DNA from: an uncultured Eubacterium sp. | Lineage (GTDB): Bacteria; Bacillota; Clostridia; Oscillospirales; Acutalibacteraceae | Assembly: GCA_905234495.1 (NCBI GenBank) | Contig: CAJOHE010000012.1 | Span: 47,577-97,048 of the forward strand | Length of the DNA stretch: 49,472 nt | Direction: 5' to 3' | In this document: piece by piece, positions 9,819-18,579 of the stretch | Layout: each line of letters starts with the position of its first letter | Position numbering within the stretch: the stretch's first letter is position 1 | Notes under the pieces: generated by a model | Databases searched by the model: none | Told to the model about the DNA's origin: nothing | Seen by the model: only the letters and a program-made list of their open reading frames with translations | Made by a program: the position numbers and the translations under genes

Positions 9819-10768
9819 TAAAACATTCCGCCCAAACTGTCCATTACCGAGAAGGCAACCGGAGCCATAATAACGCACATAATCGCGGGGAGGACGAAAA
9901 TAACCGTGGGAATGGTCATCTTGGTGGGTACCTTTGCGGCAACCTCCTTGATTTCCTCACTCTTGTCAAGCCTGAGCTGCTCTGACTGCGACTGGAGTAC
10001 GTTTGTAATCGGAATACCGAGCTGATTTGCCTGAACTACCGCGGAAACAAAGGTTTTGAGCTCCTTAACGTCCGAGCCCTCCGCCATTGTTTTGAGCGCT
10101 TCATTTCTGTTTTTACCGAGCTGAACCTGCTTGAAAACAGTCATAAGCTCGTCGATAAGCGGACCTTCCATTCTCTCCGAAATTTTTACAAGCGAAGCGT
10201 CGAAGCTGAGACCTGCTTCCATACAAACGCTCATAAGGTCAATCGTCTCTGCAAGCTGTGCTTTGATAGCGCCCTGATGGGTTTTAACCTTGTTGTTGAG
10301 AAAGATTGTCGGTCCTAAAATCGCAATTAAGATTCCGCCTCCCGCAACATAAAGCGCTTTCATTTCGAGCGTGCCGTAAAGCACAAAGCCTACGCCGATT
10401 GAAAGAACGATAAGCACTGCGGAAAATGCGGTTTTGAAGAAATTGTAGTTGCTTACGGAAATATGAATACCCGCTTTTCTGAGTTTTGCCGCAAGCTCTT
10501 CATTCTGCTGCCTTTTCCTTGCGGATTTCGTTGCGTTATCGCCGTATCTTTCACTGTTTGAAATCTTGTCAAGAATCGGCTTTATAACACGGTCGTGGAA
10601 GGAGGTATCAACGTTTTTGTAGTCAACCTTTACGGTTTCCTTGCCGATTGATTTCATACGGCGGAGGTTGTTATCTTCCTCCTGACCTTTTCTCATCAGC
10701 AGGAGAATGACTATTACAAGTGCAAAAAGAGCATATGCAATAATCATGAAATTCATTACAAAACTCAT
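9818..10768 (-). CDS. tadC: TadC, Flp pilus inner-membrane platform protein
   Basis: 316 residues from the ATG at 10768, which has AGGAGG six bases upstream; an in-frame GTG at 10774 touches the Shine-Dalgarno and is unlikely. Hydrophobic segments lie near residues 5-25, 105-150 and at the C-terminus. Between them is a GspF/type II secretion F domain with the typical AETIDLMSVCMEAGLSFD and QANQLGIPITNVLQSQSEQLR stretches. TadB and TadC form the membrane platform on which the TadA ATPase acts. It lies 10 bp after tadB. Confidence 0.92.
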   Translation of the reverse strand: MSFVMNFMIIAYALFALVIVILLLMRKGQEEDNNLRRMKSIGKETVKVDYKNVDTSFHDRVIKPILDKISNSERYGDNATKSARKRQQNEELAAKLRKAGIHISVSNYNFFKTAFSAVLIVLSIGVGFVLYGTLEMKALYVAGGGILIAILGPTIFLNNKVKTHQGAIKAQLAETIDLMSVCMEAGLSFDASLVKISERMEGPLIDELMTVFKQVQLGKNRNEALKTMAEGSDVKELKTFVSAVVQANQLGIPITNVLQSQSEQLRLDKSEEIKEVAAKVPTKMTIPTVIFVLPAIMCVIMAPVAFSVMDSLGGMF

Positions 10769-10778
10769 ATGCACCCTC

Positions 10779-11765
10779 CTACATCTTGACGGTTGTGATT
10801 TTCTTTACTGAAATAAACGCCATTATCTCAAGTCCTGCGGCAACCGCAAGAGCTATATTGCCTCTCGGCTCCGTATAAAGCACCTTTACAAAATCGTAGT
10901 TGATGAGAGTGAACAGAACCAGAAGAACGATGGGCATCGCACCTACGATAAGACCTGACATCTTACCTGACGCCGTCGCGGTTTTGAGCTGTCTCTTGAG
11001 CTTCATTCTCTCCTTGATTGTGTCGGAAATTGTTTCAAGGATATGCGAGAGGTTACCACCGGTCTGTCTCTGAACGAGAACGGCGGAAATCATAAGCTGC
11101 AGATGTGAGCTCTTGATTCTCTTGCCCATATTTTCAAGCGCATCGTCCATAGGAATACCCATGTTCATCTCCTTGATTGCGGTTGCAAACTCGGTTGAAA
11201 CGGGAGCGTCCATATCCTTTGCGATTGTCTCCATAGCCTGATTGAAGCTGAGACCCGAACGAAGACAGCTGCACGCAATCATAAGCGCGTCGCCGAGCTG
11301 CTCGTCAAACTTTTTATTCCTGTTTTTCTGTTTTGATTTAACATAGACAACGGGAAGAGCAATTCCGACTGCTATGCAGATTATCAATAAAATCTCGTTT
11401 AACGTGAAGAGATAAATAATGCTTCCGGGAAGGATTGCAAGAATAATCCAGATAGTGAGAAATTCCTCGGGACGCATTGCTATATCTGCTGCCTGAAGCT
11501 CCTTGAAGATAGCGGAGCCGAATTTCTCGAAAACGTTGCTGTTCTTTTTCTTTTCTCTTTCACGCTTTGCACGCTGTCTTTTACTCTCGTGCTTTACAAG
11601 CGCAACGTCGCCGCCGTCGTTCTGAAGCGCACTGAGCTCTTCAAGTCTTTCCTCTGCAGCGATTTTATCGGCGCCGATTGCGGACGCTAAGATAAACGCT
11701 AGAGCAAAGGTGAGCAGGGCAAATGCGATTGTTATGAAGATGATATTAAGCGTTAAACCAGTCAT
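10779..11765 (-). CDS. tadB: TadB, Flp pilus inner-membrane platform protein
   Basis: 328 residues. There is an N-terminal membrane segment (about 5-28), a basic cytoplasmic linker, two membrane segments (about 105-145), then a GspF-type domain (DALMIACSCLRSGLSFNQAMETIA and QTGGNLSHILETI), and two C-terminal membrane segments (about 270-320). This is the standard TadB layout. The start overlaps the end of tadA by 20 bp and uses a Shine-Dalgarno (AAGG) inside tadA, which suggests translational coupling. Confidence 0.93.
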   Translation of the reverse strand: MTGLTLNIIFITIAFALLTFALAFILASAIGADKIAAEERLEELSALQNDGGDVALVKHESKRQRAKREREKKKNSNVFEKFGSAIFKELQAADIAMRPEEFLTIWIILAILPGSIIYLFTLNEILLIICIAVGIALPVVYVKSKQKNRNKKFDEQLGDALMIACSCLRSGLSFNQAMETIAKDMDAPVSTEFATAIKEMNMGIPMDDALENMGKRIKSSHLQLMISAVLVQRQTGGNLSHILETISDTIKERMKLKRQLKTATASGKMSGLIVGAMPIVLLVLFTLINYDFVKVLYTEPRGNIALAVAAGLEIMAFISVKKITTVKM

Positions 11766-13116
11766 TGTTTACCTTAACTCCGTTCTCTCTGATTTTTTCA
11801 ATACACTTGGGTACGATACCCGTTGCAACGAACTCGCCCTTGAACTTACCGGATGAGTCCATCTCACCCTCGGTATCGTAAACAAAGATGTCTTGCATAC
11901 GGATAACGTCGCCCTCCATACCAACGATTTCGGATATGGATACAACCTTTCTCGAACCGTCGCGAAGACGCGCCTGCTGAACGATGAGGTTGATAGCGGA
12001 TGAAACCTGGTCTCTGATAGCCTTGGAAGGAAGCTCTGAGCCGGACATCATAACCATCGTCTCAATACGTGAGATTGAGTCACGGGGTGAGTTTGCGTGG
12101 ATTGTTGTGATTGAGCCGTCATGACCCGTGTTCATGGCCTGAAGCATGTCGAGGGTCTCTTCACTACGTACCTCACCGACGATGATTCTGTCGGGTCTCA
12201 TACGAAGTGCGTTAACTACGAGGTCACGGATGCTGATTCTACCCTTGCCCTCCATGTTGGCGGGACGGCTTTCAAGCGTGATAACGTGTTCCTGCTTGAG
12301 CTGAACCTCAGCCGAGTCCTCTATGGTTACGATTCTTTCATCGTTCGGGATGTATGTTGAAAGAATGTTAAGAAGCGTTGTTTTACCTGAACCGGTACCG
12401 CCCGATACGATGATGTTGAGCTTACCCTTAACGCAGGCGTCAAGGAACTCGAGCATCTTCTTTGAGATTGAACCGAAATTAACAAGATTTTCCGCCGTAA
12501 GAGGGGTTTTACCGAATTTACGGATTGTAAGAATCGGTCCTACAAGCGAAACCGGGGGAATGATTACGTTTACACGGGAACCGTCGGGAAGACGTGCGTC
12601 AACCATAGGGCTTGCCTCGTCAACGTGACGGCCTACCTTGGTAACGATTCTGTCGATAATCTGCATAAGGTGAGCGTCGTCCTTGAACTTGATGTCCGTA
12701 AGGGAAAGCTTACCCTTGCTCTCAACGTATACCTGATAGGGTCCGTTTACCATAATCTCGGAATAGATATCGCTGTCAACGAGCACCTGAATGGGACCGT
12801 AGCCCATGATGTCGTCGTAGAGCTCTTCGGCGATAAGACCGCGTTCTATACGTGGGATATTGTATTCCGGTCTTTCGACATAGTCGGCAATGAGCTTTCT
12901 CATCGCCTCGTCGTTTATGTCGAGGTCCTCCGAAATCTGCTGTTCAACGATTGCGTTGTGAATTCGGGTTTTAACCTCGGCAAACGGGTCTTCCGTCATT
13001 CTCGACCTGAGATAGTTTTCTCTTTCGGAAGGCGCAACGCCGGACATACCGTTTTCTTTTTCGTTTTCGTTGTTATTCTGCTGCTCTATTGAGCCGTATC
13101 TGTCAAGTAATCCCAT
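11746..13116 (-). CDS. tadA: TadA/CpaF, Flp pilus assembly ATPase
   Basis: 456 residues, normal length. The N-terminal domain (about 40-130) contains [17 protein letters not shown] typical of CpaF. The catalytic domain has Walker [10 protein letters not shown] (about 239-247), the Asp box [13 protein letters not shown], Walker [12 protein letters not shown], and the His box [14 protein letters not shown]. It is the hexameric type II/IV secretion ATPase that powers extension (and perhaps retraction) of the Flp pilus from the cytoplasmic face. It starts 14 bp after tadZ. Confidence 0.96.
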   Translation of the reverse strand: MGLLDRYGSIEQQNNNENEKENGMSGVAPSERENYLRSRMTEDPFAEVKTRIHNAIVEQQISEDLDINDEAMRKLIADYVERPEYNIPRIERGLIAEELYDDIMGYGPIQVLVDSDIYSEIMVNGPYQVYVESKGKLSLTDIKFKDDAHLMQIIDRIVTKVGRHVDEASPMVDARLPDGSRVNVIIPPVSLVGPILTIRKFGKTPLTAENLVNFGSISKKMLEFLDACVKGKLNIIVSGGTGSGKTTLLNILSTYIPNDERIVTIEDSAEVQLKQEHVITLESRPANMEGKGRISIRDLVVNALRMRPDRIIVGEVRSEETLDMLQAMNTGHDGSITTIHANSPRDSISRIETMVMMSGSELPSKAIRDQVSSAINLIVQQARLRDGSRKVVSISEIVGMEGDVIRMQDIFVYDTEGEMDSSGKFKGEFVATGIVPKCIEKIRENGVKVNNDWFNA

Positions 13117-13129
13117 TAGTCAGTCTTCC

Positions 13130-14314
13130 TTACTTCTTCATAAATGATGTTCTTGTCTTTGCGGGGAGCGTGCCCTCTCTTTCAAGAACAAGCTTGTTTA
13201 CAAATGACGTTAAGTCTCTTGAAATCGGTGAACGCGGCTTGAAGGTGATAACCGGCTGACCGTTGTTGAGAGACGTATTAACGGTTTTGAAGTCGCTTGA
13301 AATAACCGAGTAAGCAGTTAAGCCGAGAAGGTTTTCAAAGTCCTCGATTCTGACTGCGTTCTTCTTGACGTTTTTGTTAATGACAAGTTTTACCTTGTCC
13401 TTCTGGTTAATCTGCTGAAGAACGTTGAGGCAAACCTTCGCTCTCTTGAGCGAAAGGATGTTTACGTCGTTTACCATAAATACAGTGTCAGCGCCCTCTA
13501 TTGCAGTGATTACCGGGTCTGTGAGCTGACATCCGCAGTCGATAAGGATGTATTCAAAATAGTTTCTCGCGATGTCGAGAACCTGCTTTACCGTGTCGCT
13601 TGTAACATATTCTGCAAGCTCGGGAGAATTCGGTGAAGCGAGAATCGAAAGTCCCGAGGAATGAGTTGTGCAGCAGGTTGTAAGGTTGTCGATTGAAACG
13701 CCGTTCGTATCTCTTGCAAGGTCAACTATCGTCTCGTTAGGAGTTACGTCGAGAGCCATATCCGCATCACCAAACTGAAGGTCAAGGTCGATGATGAGGG
13801 TCTTTTTGCCCTGTGCCGCAAGAGCAACCGCCGTGTTTGTGCAGATGGTCGTTTTTCCTACGCCGCCCTTGCCGCTGAAGAACGCATAGACGTTTGAACG
13901 GGTTTTTCTTTCAACCGTTGTTGCGGGGCTGAACTTTCTTTCCCTTGCAACGATGTTGTTGATGTTCTCGCAGAACTCTGCGCCGCCGATACCGATATCC
14001 ATAACCTGTCTGATGCCTGCCTGGGCAGCCATATTTACGAGGTCAACGTTAACTCTTTCGGTAAGTATAACCGCGGAAGCGCCGTAAGCGCTGAGGCCGA
14101 GGCTGTCGACAAAGTCGAAAAACGCATTGTCAAGCTCATCCTTTTCCATAAGGAAAGCTACAACGTCGGGAACGAATCCCTTGATTCTTACCTTTGCGCT
14201 TGCGTCCATATCGGCATAACCGATTATCGCAAGATTTTCATCAACAAGCTTGTTCTTTAAAGCAACCTTGTATTCCGTGCTGTTAGAAACGACAACAATG
14301 TTTATTTTTTCCAT
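13130..14314 (-). CDS. TadZ/CpaE-type MinD/ParA-family ATPase
   Basis: 394 residues from the ATG at 14314 (MEKINIVVVS), preceded by a GTGGGG Shine-Dalgarno. Residues 1-125 form a degenerate receiver-like domain (DVVAFLM at the phospho-acceptor strand). Residues 140-390 are a MinD/ParA ATPase with the deviant Walker A SGKGGVGKTT (about 147-156), IDLDLQFGDADMALD, and YILIDCG. In tad systems this protein marks the pilus assembly site in the cell. The longer upstream frame overlaps cpaB heavily and has no suitable start signal. Confidence 0.92.
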   Translation of the reverse strand: MEKINIVVVSNSTEYKVALKNKLVDENLAIIGYADMDASAKVRIKGFVPDVVAFLMEKDELDNAFFDFVDSLGLSAYGASAVILTERVNVDLVNMAAQAGIRQVMDIGIGGAEFCENINNIVARERKFSPATTVERKTRSNVYAFFSGKGGVGKTTICTNTAVALAAQGKKTLIIDLDLQFGDADMALDVTPNETIVDLARDTNGVSIDNLTTCCTTHSSGLSILASPNSPELAEYVTSDTVKQVLDIARNYFEYILIDCGCQLTDPVITAIEGADTVFMVNDVNILSLKRAKVCLNVLQQINQKDKVKLVINKNVKKNAVRIEDFENLLGLTAYSVISSDFKTVNTSLNNGQPVITFKPRSPISRDLTSFVNKLVLEREGTLPAKTRTSFMKK

Positions 14315-14342
14315 AGTTTTTCCCCACTTAACTGTTATTTTC

Positions 14343-15077
14343 TTATGCTGCTGTAGTGTCTTCAGTTGCAGCCGTTGTTGTGGTTTCCTCTGCTGCTCGT
14401 GAATTAAGAATGAGCTTGTAGTCCTTCTGCTCAATCGCGCGAAGCTCAAGCGCCTGGTCGGGAGTAACCTCTACCGTGATGTTTTTATATGAAGTAATGC
14501 TCGAGCCCGAGGAGTTTGCCGTAGCGTTATCCAGGTTGCTCGAAACTCTGATTACCTTAAGGTCTTCGTAAGCAATCTCCACCGATGTGTTGCCCGTCTC
14601 GTCGGTTTCGTATGTGATGATATCAACCGTATCTCCGGGGCCGATGTATCCGTCAACGCCGTTTGCGTCATTTGCAACGATTGAATATGCAACCATGCCC
14701 TCTTTGAGCTTAAAGGAAAGGCTAACGGTGTCAGCGTCCTTTTCAATCAGTCTCATACTGTTGACCTGCTCGCCGGCATAAATCGGATCAACTGTGATTT
14801 TCTCTATCATATCAGCCTTATCCGTAACGTAGTTCGGACCGGCGTCGGAAGCAACTATTGTCTTGAGAACGAATGTGGCGTCCGCCTGGTCGTCGCCCTC
14901 GGCAAACATAGCTTCCGTAATCTGGGTGTTTTCCTCAACGTCCTTCTGAGCAACGTAAACCTGAACGGTGTCCGCATCTTTAATCGTTGTCTTCTTGTCA
15001 AGCTCTCTTGCAAACATGAACGTTGCAAAGCCTGCAATGAGAGCAAAAATGACTGCTACTAAATAAACCTTTTTCAT
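14343..15077 (-). CDS. cpaB: CpaB/RcpC-type Flp pilus assembly protein
   Basis: 244 residues. An N-terminal membrane segment (about 4-22) is followed by a SAF-like beta-clip domain (VQVYVAQKDVEENTQITEAMF, then IYAGEQVNSMRLI) and the RcpC domain (YIGPGDTVDIITY, then KNITVEVTPDQALEL), with a Thr-rich tail. In diderms CpaB links to the secretin. In this monoderm it probably sits on the outer face of the membrane, possibly contacting peptidoglycan. It is separated from tadE by an AT-rich gap holding a perfect hairpin. Confidence 0.92.
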   Translation of the reverse strand: MKKVYLVAVIFALIAGFATFMFARELDKKTTIKDADTVQVYVAQKDVEENTQITEAMFAEGDDQADATFVLKTIVASDAGPNYVTDKADMIEKITVDPIYAGEQVNSMRLIEKDADTVSLSFKLKEGMVAYSIVANDANGVDGYIGPGDTVDIITYETDETGNTSVEIAYEDLKVIRVSSNLDNATANSSGSSITSYKNITVEVTPDQALELRAIEQKDYKLILNSRAAEETTTTAATEDTTAA

Positions 15078-15137
15078 AATTTGACCTTCCTTAACCTCCT
15101 AGATTGTTTCAGGATTTAATTTTTTAATATATATTTT

Positions 15138-15163
15138 AAGATTCTAATTAATATTAGAATCTT
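15138..15163. repeat. Perfect 11-bp inverted repeat between tadE and cpaB
   Basis: AAGATTCTAAT (138-148 of this line block, i.e. 15138-15148), loop TAAT, then ATTAGAATCTT (15153-15163). It sits in a 118-bp AT-rich gap inside the tad operon. It has no strong T tract on the minus strand, so it is a poor terminator. It may be an RNA processing or stability hairpin, or an operator. The function is unknown. Confidence 0.6.
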
Positions 15164-15195
15164 TAATATTCAAATTTATTCTATAGTAACAGGCG

Positions 15196-15768
15196 CTATG
15201 CGTCCGTTACAGGGTGCTTTTCAACCTTAAAGGTAGACTGCGACGTCAGAGTTTTGGTCATATTATCACACATAACGCCTAAAACGGGTGTAAGCACCTT
15301 CATGTCGCCCTGAACAACGACAACGACATCCCCATTGCTGCGATCGTTTACTTCGTAGCCCTGAGGGTGAGTTTTCATATCATATGTATATTGAATATTA
15401 ATTTCTACGTTGGTAACGGAATCCGGCATTGAATTCTGAACAGCGGAAACGACGTCTTCCTCCTGCTCGGTCAGTTCCGAGCTTCTGTCGTTTATATCAA
15501 CATACGCATAACTGCTCCCGCTCTTTTCATATGTCAGCAGCTTCTGCGCGGGCTGTTTCTGGATATGGTCGTAGCAACATTCTGTGTACTCTACGCAGGC
15601 GATACGAGCTGCGTTACGTGCTGCGTTTTCAACGGAAATATAGTTATAGAACAACCAGCCGAAATCGATTATTCCGCATACAAGAAGCAGGAATAACGGC
15701 AAAACGAGGGCGAACTCAATTAAATCCTGTCCGTCCTCTTGCTTTATCAGATTGTGAAGGTGTTTCAT
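15196..15768 (-). CDS. tadE: TadE-like pseudopilin
   Basis: 190 residues. The N-terminus has the TadE pattern: charged EDGQDLIEFALVLPLFLLL followed by IIDFGWLFYNYISVENAARNAAR, a single membrane helix preceded by a Gly and a conserved Glu. The remainder is an extracytoplasmic domain ending in a basic tail. TadE-type proteins are minor pilins processed by the tad prepilin peptidase. The gene follows flp after a strong hairpin terminator, so it is probably made at a lower level than the pilin. Confidence 0.92.
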   Translation of the reverse strand: MKHLHNLIKQEDGQDLIEFALVLPLFLLLVCGIIDFGWLFYNYISVENAARNAARIACVEYTECCYDHIQKQPAQKLLTYEKSGSSYAYVDINDRSSELTEQEEDVVSAVQNSMPDSVTNVEINIQYTYDMKTHPQGYEVNDRSNGDVVVVVQGDMKVLTPVLGVMCDNMTKTLTSQSTFKVEKHPVTDA

Positions 15769-15800
15769 AAGATATCACCAACCTAATTTCATTTGGGAAA

Positions 15801-15837
15801 TAAAAATCAGGGCGGGTTTCCCCGCCCCTTTTTTTAT
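15801..15837 (-). terminator. Hairpin terminator between flp and tadE (partial read-through expected)
   Basis: GGGCGGG (15810-15816), loop TTTC, CCCGCCC (15821-15827). On the minus strand it is followed by TGATTTTTATTT, and on the plus strand by CTTTTTTTATTTT. It lies directly after the pilin gene and before tadE. It probably cuts transcription so that the major pilin is made in excess over the assembly genes. Confidence 0.8.
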
Positions 15838-15859
15838 TTTACAACTTTTCCCACGTTTA

Positions 15860-16012
15860 TTATTCTGTGAGAGAATTGTTAGCCTTTGCGAAGAGATTCT
15901 TGATTTTCGGTCCAAGAACAACAAGGATAACAACAGCTGCGATAGCGATGAGACCAAGGATGAGAGCGTACTCTACCATGCCCTGTCCGTTTTCGTCCTT
16001 AAAGAATGTCAT
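15860..16012 (-). CDS. flp: Flp major pilin
   Basis: 50 residues. The sequence contains ENGQGMVEYALILGLIA, the class III/Flp prepilin motif G|xxxxEY, so cleavage is expected between Gly9 and Gln10, leaving a mature pilin of about 41 residues that is mostly one hydrophobic helix (about 13-35) with a short polar tail (KIKNLFAKANNSLTE). The ATG has a good AGGAGG-type Shine-Dalgarno. It lies 53 bp after the prepilin peptidase gene. This is the pilus subunit. Confidence 0.96.
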   Translation of the reverse strand: MTFFKDENGQGMVEYALILGLIAIAAVVILVVLGPKIKNLFAKANNSLTE

Positions 16013-16065
16013 CAGTTTTTCCTCCTTTTAAGATTTGTTTATTAAATTGGCTAACGCCTTTTTAA

Positions 16066-16779
16066 TCAAAGTGACAATGAAAAATTAAGCGTACTCAAAA
16101 GCTTTCCGAGCGGAAAAACCATCGAAATCACTAAACCGATTGAGATAAACGGCCCCATCGGGATGAGCGTTTTCATGCCGCCCTTCTTGCTGATTCTGAG
16201 ATACAGGAAAGCAATCGTAACGAAAACCGCCATTAAAATCATCGACTCAAAATATCCCGCCGCGCCGATACAAAGACCGATTACGCCGTTATATTTGATG
16301 TCGCCCGCGCCCATAGGAATTTTGAGAAGGCTCGGTATGAAACACACCACCATTCCTATGAAAAATCCCAGGAACGCTTTCGGAATTTCGTCAATGCTTT
16401 GCGTCATAATGCAGACATATGTTATGTACGCAACCTGAATCACTATCATCGCAAGAAGAAGCGGGTTTGGTATCTTGCGAACAAGCGAATCAACGGTCGC
16501 AATGCTGAACACGGGAACCAGCAGAGCAAGGTTCTTTATCCCCTCTGCAAGGGCAATCCCGTCACTCGTGTCCGTTGCCAGACTGATACCGAAGGCGGAA
16601 AGCACAGCTGCCGCGAAAATCAGTATCTTTACAGGAGTTTTCAAAAGAGGAGCCAGCTTGGAAGGATCGTCCGTTCTTCTTTTTGCAAGCCATTTTGAAA
16701 GCGGTAACGTCGCGCCAAATAACACAGCTCCGTATACTACGGAAAATATTAATTTGGCCACGAACAACTTGGTAATCAC
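16066..16779 (-). CDS. tadV: TadV/CpaA-type prepilin peptidase (family A24)
   Basis: 237 residues with about six or seven membrane segments. The two aspartates of the A24 aspartic peptidase fold are visible: ATVDSLVRKIPNPL (D near residue 94) and the GxGD motif in MGAGDIKYNG. It cleaves the leader peptides of Flp and TadE-type pilins at the cytoplasmic face. The start is GTG at 16779 with AGGAG seven bases upstream. It is the first gene of the tad operon. Confidence 0.93.
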   Translation of the reverse strand: MITKLFVAKLIFSVVYGAVLFGATLPLSKWLAKRRTDDPSKLAPLLKTPVKILIFAAAVLSAFGISLATDTSDGIALAEGIKNLALLVPVFSIATVDSLVRKIPNPLLLAMIVIQVAYITYVCIMTQSIDEIPKAFLGFFIGMVVCFIPSLLKIPMGAGDIKYNGVIGLCIGAAGYFESMILMAVFVTIAFLYLRISKKGGMKTLIPMGPFISIGLVISMVFPLGKLLSTLNFSLSL

Positions 16780-16833
16780 GCCTGAACTCCTGCCGAATGA
16801 TATTGTAAGATTATGACAATTTGTCTTTCATTA

Positions 16834-16869
16834 CGGATTAATTATAACAGTTATTTTTATAAGAAACAA
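16834..16869 (-). promoter_or_regulatory. Sigma-A-like promoter of the tad operon
   Basis: On the minus strand there is TTGTTT (-35, 16864-16869), a 17-bp spacer, and a perfect TATAAT (-10, 16841-16846). The predicted start is near 16834, giving a 5' leader of about 55 nt before the tadV GTG. The -35 is weak (3 of 6), which fits an activated promoter. Confidence 0.65.
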
Positions 16870-16893
16870 TACTTTTGCCTATTTTCGTTAAAA

Positions 16894-16910
16894 GTGAACA
16901 AAATGTGAAC
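16894..16910 (-). promoter_or_regulatory. Direct repeat upstream of the tad promoter, possible activator site
   Basis: GTGAAC occurs at 16894-16899 and 16905-16910 (GTTCAC on the minus strand), a spacing of 11 bp, one helical turn. The nearer copy is 24 bp upstream of the -35. Direct repeats phased this way are typical of sites for LytTR or response-regulator dimers. The binding protein is unknown. The rest of 16911-17023 is AT-rich with nothing else I recognise. Confidence 0.35.
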
Positions 16911-17023
16911 TGCGTTTTTTGGCAAAATATACAATGCACTTTTTCAATTAATTGACAAAAACCGTTAAAATGTCTGTTATCGAAAAATAAAAGTTTTCAA
17001 AAAGTTAACAAAATATTCAAAAA

Positions 17024-18169
17024 TTAAACCATGATTTCCTTAAATTTGTAAACCTCTTTATCGAAAAGTCCGAGCTTCATCTCGTAATCCTTACGCATAT
17101 TCTCTTCTTTTTTCTCGTTGTAGTACTTGATTTTTCTCACGTCCGGGCTCGCGTCATAATACATTCTCTTACCGTTTTTGGCGGTTGCGAATGCGAAAAC
17201 GTGAACAACTCTGTCCTTTTTATAAACCTCGGTCATCTCGATTTCGCCGTCGCAGTCATAGTAGAGAGCAAACTCCGCCATGCCGCCGTCGTAGCCCGTG
17301 CCGCTTTTGAACTGCTTTGCAAGCGCTTCGTTATATGCGTCAAGCGCGCTGCTGCCCTCGCCCTTGACGCCGAAGGTCACGGAGTATTCCTTGACAGACG
17401 AAATATCCTGCGCGCGCATCAGGGTGCAGCCGTCGGTACAGTTTATACCCTCGGCATTCAGAGCCTGCATCCAGCCGAGCCAGCCGTAGTCCGCAGTGTA
17501 TCTCTCAACGCTGATAACCGAGCCGCCGTCCCTGAGATGCTTTGACACAGCCTTTGCGTAGGCTGAAAAAGCCTCCTGATACTTTGCTTCCCTCGAGCTT
17601 CTCTCGCCTATGAACGCGAGGGGCTTAGTGTATTTGTCGGCAACGTCGAGTAGGCATCTGAATGAGGTCACCTCGTCAAACTGCCTGCCGAGGTCCATCT
17701 CGTAGACGTCCTCGCAGAGGAATTCCGCATTCGTCACGCCGAGCTTTTCGGCAAGAGCCTTCGCGTTTTCAACAGCCTTTTCGTTAATGTCAACGCCCAC
17801 AAAATGGCTTTCGGGAAACTGCTTCGCCATAAAACAGGTAACGATGCCGCAGTCGCACGCCATATCGAGCACCTCGCCTTTAAGCGACTCGGCGCTGTCG
17901 ATGAGCATATTTCCGATGTGGCGGAACACGCCGCTGTCAAACGCCGCCGAAATGTAGATTGACGCTACGGGCGTATCGTTTTTGAGCTCGTAGAATTTGC
18001 TGTTGTCAACGGGCTCGCCCTCCGCGCGGGAGTTGAGGAGGGTTGCAACCTCGGTCGCGTAGCTTCTGCTTGTCAGGTAGGCAAGGCCGCCGAGGAAGTC
18101 CTGTGAATTCTTTATATATTTAAGACCGACGGTCTTCATATATTCTTCAACCTGTGGATAAACCTGCAT
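17024..18169 (-). CDS. Class I SAM-dependent methyltransferase
   Basis: 381 residues. A Rossmann methyltransferase core begins near residue 95: motif I VLDMACDCGIVTCFMA (acidic loop with D and G, although the classic GxGxG is replaced by ACDCG), motif II HFVGVDINEKAVENAKALAEKLGV ending strand beta-2 with Asp, and FLCEDVYEMDL as the next acidic loop. The N-terminal 90 residues and the C-terminal 120 residues are not recognised. The substrate is unknown. It is a single-gene unit with its own promoter; the trxA terminator lies just upstream. ATG has AAGGAG seven bases upstream. Confidence 0.75.
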   Translation of the reverse strand: MQVYPQVEEYMKTVGLKYIKNSQDFLGGLAYLTSRSYATEVATLLNSRAEGEPVDNSKFYELKNDTPVASIYISAAFDSGVFRHIGNMLIDSAESLKGEVLDMACDCGIVTCFMAKQFPESHFVGVDINEKAVENAKALAEKLGVTNAEFLCEDVYEMDLGRQFDEVTSFRCLLDVADKYTKPLAFIGERSSREAKYQEAFSAYAKAVSKHLRDGGSVISVERYTADYGWLGWMQALNAEGINCTDGCTLMRAQDISSVKEYSVTFGVKGEGSSALDAYNEALAKQFKSGTGYDGGMAEFALYYDCDGEIEMTEVYKKDRVVHVFAFATAKNGKRMYYDASPDVRKIKYYNEKKEENMRKDYEMKLGLFDKEVYKFKEIMV

Positions 18170-18199
18170 AATAAATCTCCTTTTCTGCTTTATACATAT

Positions 18200-18228
18200 A
18201 TTATATAGGCAGGTGCGGAAAATGTAAA
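18200..18228 (-). promoter_or_regulatory. Promoter of the methyltransferase gene
   Basis: TTTACA (18223-18228), a 17-bp spacer, TATAAT (18200-18205) on the minus strand. The start is expected about 25 nt before the ATG at 18169. Confidence 0.8.
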
Positions 18229-18231
18229 GAT

Positions 18232-18260
18232 AAAAAAAGCGGGCGGTTCAAGCCGCCCGT
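18232..18260 (-). terminator. Terminator of the gpx-trxB-trxA operon
   Basis: CGGGCGG (18240-18246), loop TTCAAG, CCGCCCG (18253-18259), followed on the minus strand by GC and seven T residues (18232-18238). It lies 9 bp after the trxA stop. Confidence 0.9.
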
Positions 18261-18268
18261 TCTGCCTT

Positions 18269-18577
18269 TTATTTAAGCGCTTCAAGGATGCTGTCCTTCG
18301 GCGTTACTCCGATAAAGCTCTTTGCAACCTCGCCGTTTTTGATGACCAGAAGCGTCGGGATTGAAGCGATGTCGTATTTCATCGCAAGCTCCTCAGCCTC
18401 GTCAACGTCAACCTTACCGACAACGATGTCCCTGTTTTCCTCTGCAATCTCGTCAACTATGGGCGACATCATCTTGCAGGGGCCGCACCATACCGCGTAA
18501 AAATCTACAAGACACGGACGGTTGCTGTCAAGGATTTCAGCCTCAAAGTTTTCATTGTTAAGTTCAAGAACGCTCAT
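18269..18577 (-). CDS. trxA: Thioredoxin
   Basis: 102 residues, standard length. The active site WCGPCK sits at about residues 30-35, the buried DFYAVW strand precedes it, and the cis-proline loop is SIPTLLV. It reduces cytoplasmic disulfides using electrons from the adjacent reductase. The stop of the reductase gene and this ORF are only 2 bp apart, so they are co-transcribed. Confidence 0.96.
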   Translation of the reverse strand: MSVLELNNENFEAEILDSNRPCLVDFYAVWCGPCKMMSPIVDEIAEENRDIVVGKVDVDEAEELAMKYDIASIPTLLVIKNGEVAKSFIGVTPKDSILEALK

Positions 18578-18579
18578 TT

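Noticed and set aside
16952..16980. TTGACA-17-TGTTAT on the plus strand
   Set aside because: Only 4 of 6 matches at -10 and it would transcribe antisense into the methyltransferase gene with no product; not supported as a promoter.
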